A stretch of 59,313 nucleotides of DNA, taken from positions 1-59,313 of IMG/VR virus record IMGVR_UViG_3300037327_000208; one strand, 5' to 3'. Under the pieces are notes generated by a model. The model saw nothing but the letters and a program-made list of their open reading frames with translations, did not search any database and had not been told where the DNA came from. Source of the DNA: a virus. Position numbers and translations under genes: made by a program. Positions 58,075 to 59,313 of this stretch are shown here, piece after piece. Within the stretch, counting starts at the first letter, position 1, and the number at the start of each line of letters is the position of its first letter.

Positions 58075-59313
58075 ATGACATCTTCAATTTTCGGCGCATT
58101 GACATTGCCCAACGGTCAAATAATAAAAAATCGTTTGGTTAAAGCAGCAATGGAAGAAAACTTAGCAACCTTTGAACATTTACCAGGAGAGCAGCTTAAG
58201 CGCCTTTATAAGTCTTGGGCTGATGGCGGTGTTGGGTTGATTATTACTGGCAATGTAATGGTTGATCATCTAGCTATGACGGGTCCAGCTGGAGTGGTGT
58301 TAGAGCAGGATACAGATTTAACTGCGTTCATTGACTTGGCAAAGTTGTCAAAAACCAACAACACAAAAGTGTGGATGCAAATCAATCATCCTGGACGCCA
58401 AGTATTTAAGAAAATGGGGGGTAAGGTTTTGTCTGCTTCTGATGTGGCGTTGAAAATGGGTAAACATTCGGCGATGTTTTGTAAACCTAAAGCAATGAGT
58501 GAGTCCGAAATCCAAGATGTTATTCAACGATTTACTATCACTTCGATTCGAGCCGAACAAGCGGGCTTTGATGGAGTCGAAATACACGCCGCTCATGGTT
58601 ATTTGCTGGCACAATTTTTATCTCCTTTGACGAATAAAAGAGATGATAAATGGGGAGGCAATCTTGAAAACCGCGCTCGTTTATTGACGGATATAGTTAA
58701 ATCGGTAAAAGCGGCATGTGGTCGTAGTTTTGCTGTTGCAGTTAAGCTTAATTCAGCAGACTTTCAACGTGGTGGTTTTGATGTAGATGATGCGGAGCTA
58801 GTAGTAAAAATGCTTGGTGAGTTGAACATTGATTTAGTCGAGTTATCTGGTGGTAGTTATGAAGCACCAGCTATGCAGGGCCGCTCTGCAGATAACAGAA
58901 CGTTAGCCAGAGAAGCCTATTTTTTAGAGTTCGCTCGTAAAATCGCTAAAAATGTATCTGTACCTATCATGACTACAGGGGGGGTAAGTCGCTATGCTGT
59001 TGCTGAAAAAGTGATTGATAGTGGTGTGAAATTAGTGGGAATGGCTAGTGCCTTGGCTTTAACGCCAGATTTACCCAATCAATGGCAAAATAACTCAGCA
59101 GCGTCTAGTCACACACCTACAGTCAACTGGAAAGATAAAACCTTAAGTGGCTTAGCTACGATGGCATTGGTTAAACAACAGCTACGTAGGGTGGCAGTGG
59201 GTAAATCGCCTAAATTAACTGCGTCGCCACTGTGGGCATTAATTACCGATCAAGTTCGTGGTATAAAATTAACTAAGCGTTATAAAAAATACCATAAAGA
59301 CGAAATCTTATGA
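58075..59313 (+). CDS. Old Yellow Enzyme family NADH:flavin oxidoreductase
   Basis: The 412-aa protein is an FMN-dependent TIM-barrel reductase of the OYE family. It shows the family landmarks NHPGRQ (near 102), EIHAAHGYLLAQFLSPLTN (near 170) with W-GG-LENRARL, an active-site Arg in AVKLNSADF, and GG-x-S near the end for FMN phosphate. The enzymes reduce activated alkenes with NAD(P)H. It is a chromosomal gene, transcribed away from ssrA. The stop codon is the last three bases of the window. Confidence 0.93.
   Translation: MTSSIFGALTLPNGQIIKNRLVKAAMEENLATFEHLPGEQLKRLYKSWADGGVGLIITGNVMVDHLAMTGPAGVVLEQDTDLTAFIDLAKLSKTNNTKVWMQINHPGRQVFKKMGGKVLSASDVALKMGKHSAMFCKPKAMSESEIQDVIQRFTITSIRAEQAGFDGVEIHAAHGYLLAQFLSPLTNKRDDKWGGNLENRARLLTDIVKSVKAACGRSFAVAVKLNSADFQRGGFDVDDAELVVKMLGELNIDLVELSGGSYEAPAMQGRSADNRTLAREAYFLEFARKIAKNVSVPIMTTGGVSRYAVAEKVIDSGVKLVGMASALALTPDLPNQWQNNSAASSHTPTVNWKDKTLSGLATMALVKQQLRRVAVGKSPKLTASPLWALITDQVRGIKLTKRYKKYHKDEIL

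Noticed and set aside
1-59313. CRISPR array, ribosomal RNA genes, insertion sequences
   Set aside because: I found no regularly spaced repeats with unique spacers, no rRNA-like sequence and no transposase gene. The repeats present are iterons, terminators or att copies.

Overview
The window comes from a low-GC marine-type gammaproteobacterium. Alteromonadales-like is my best guess, from codon use, an ssrA tag peptide identical to that of E. coli (ANDENYALAA), and many psychrophile-like AT-rich genes. Almost everything lies to the left of the 3' end of one tmRNA gene (ssrA, 57563-57920, minus strand). That 3' end has been used repeatedly as an integration site. Copies of the last 17-28 nt of ssrA occur at 2020-2036, 18502-18529 and 57563-57590, so the window is a tandem array of integrated elements followed by ordinary chromosome (an Old Yellow Enzyme family flavoprotein, 58075-59313).

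Region A (1-2019) is the end of an older element. It holds a SEC-C zinc-motif protein and a P2 gpA-type rolling-circle replication endonuclease. The endonuclease frame runs open through the att copy with no usable start upstream, and its 3' end contains a near-perfect 29-bp hairpin.

Region B (2020-18529) is a P4-like integrative island. Its right end carries a P4-type integrase (17086-18339), a DUF6387 gene, an AlpA regulator, a Toprim primase-like protein, a DUF3631 ATPase, a TubC-N-like small protein and an HGG-x-STGP protein, all leftward. Its left end carries a rightward defence operon, hsdR-HNH-hsdM-hsdS, followed by an unknown 127-aa gene and a HEPN-like protein. A gene-poor 1.1 kb stretch (9960-11129) with spaced direct repeats separates the halves. 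A secreted protein and a worn MNT-type nucleotidyltransferase lie next to it.

Region C (18502-57590) is an apparently complete lambda-like prophage of siphovirus type with HK97-type packaging and head genes. Leftward are int, xis, small genes, a phage Dam methylase, a YqaJ exonuclease plus RecT recombination pair, a BRO-N/KilAC antirepressor, a membrane protein and the CI repressor. Rightward are Cro, a ribbon-helix-helix protein, a gp49-family protein, an O-like replication protein with internal 12-bp iterons, a DnaB helicase, a small nin-like region with NinG, and late antiterminator Q. Late genes follow: M15 endolysin, two holins, HNH nucleases, terminase, portal, protease, capsid, connectors, tail tube, frameshifted tail chaperones, tape measure, a 2368-aa tail-tip protein, a pyocin-knob fibre and a DUF4376 fibre partner. 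An identical 21-bp sequence at the cro promoter and at the antirepressor promoter suggests one CI operator controls both.

The most interesting items are the HNH gene built into a type I restriction operon with a HEPN gene downstream, the operator shared by cro and the antirepressor, an unassigned structured RNA at about 28574-28650, the iteron-type origin inside the O-like gene, and the palindrome in the gpA gene.
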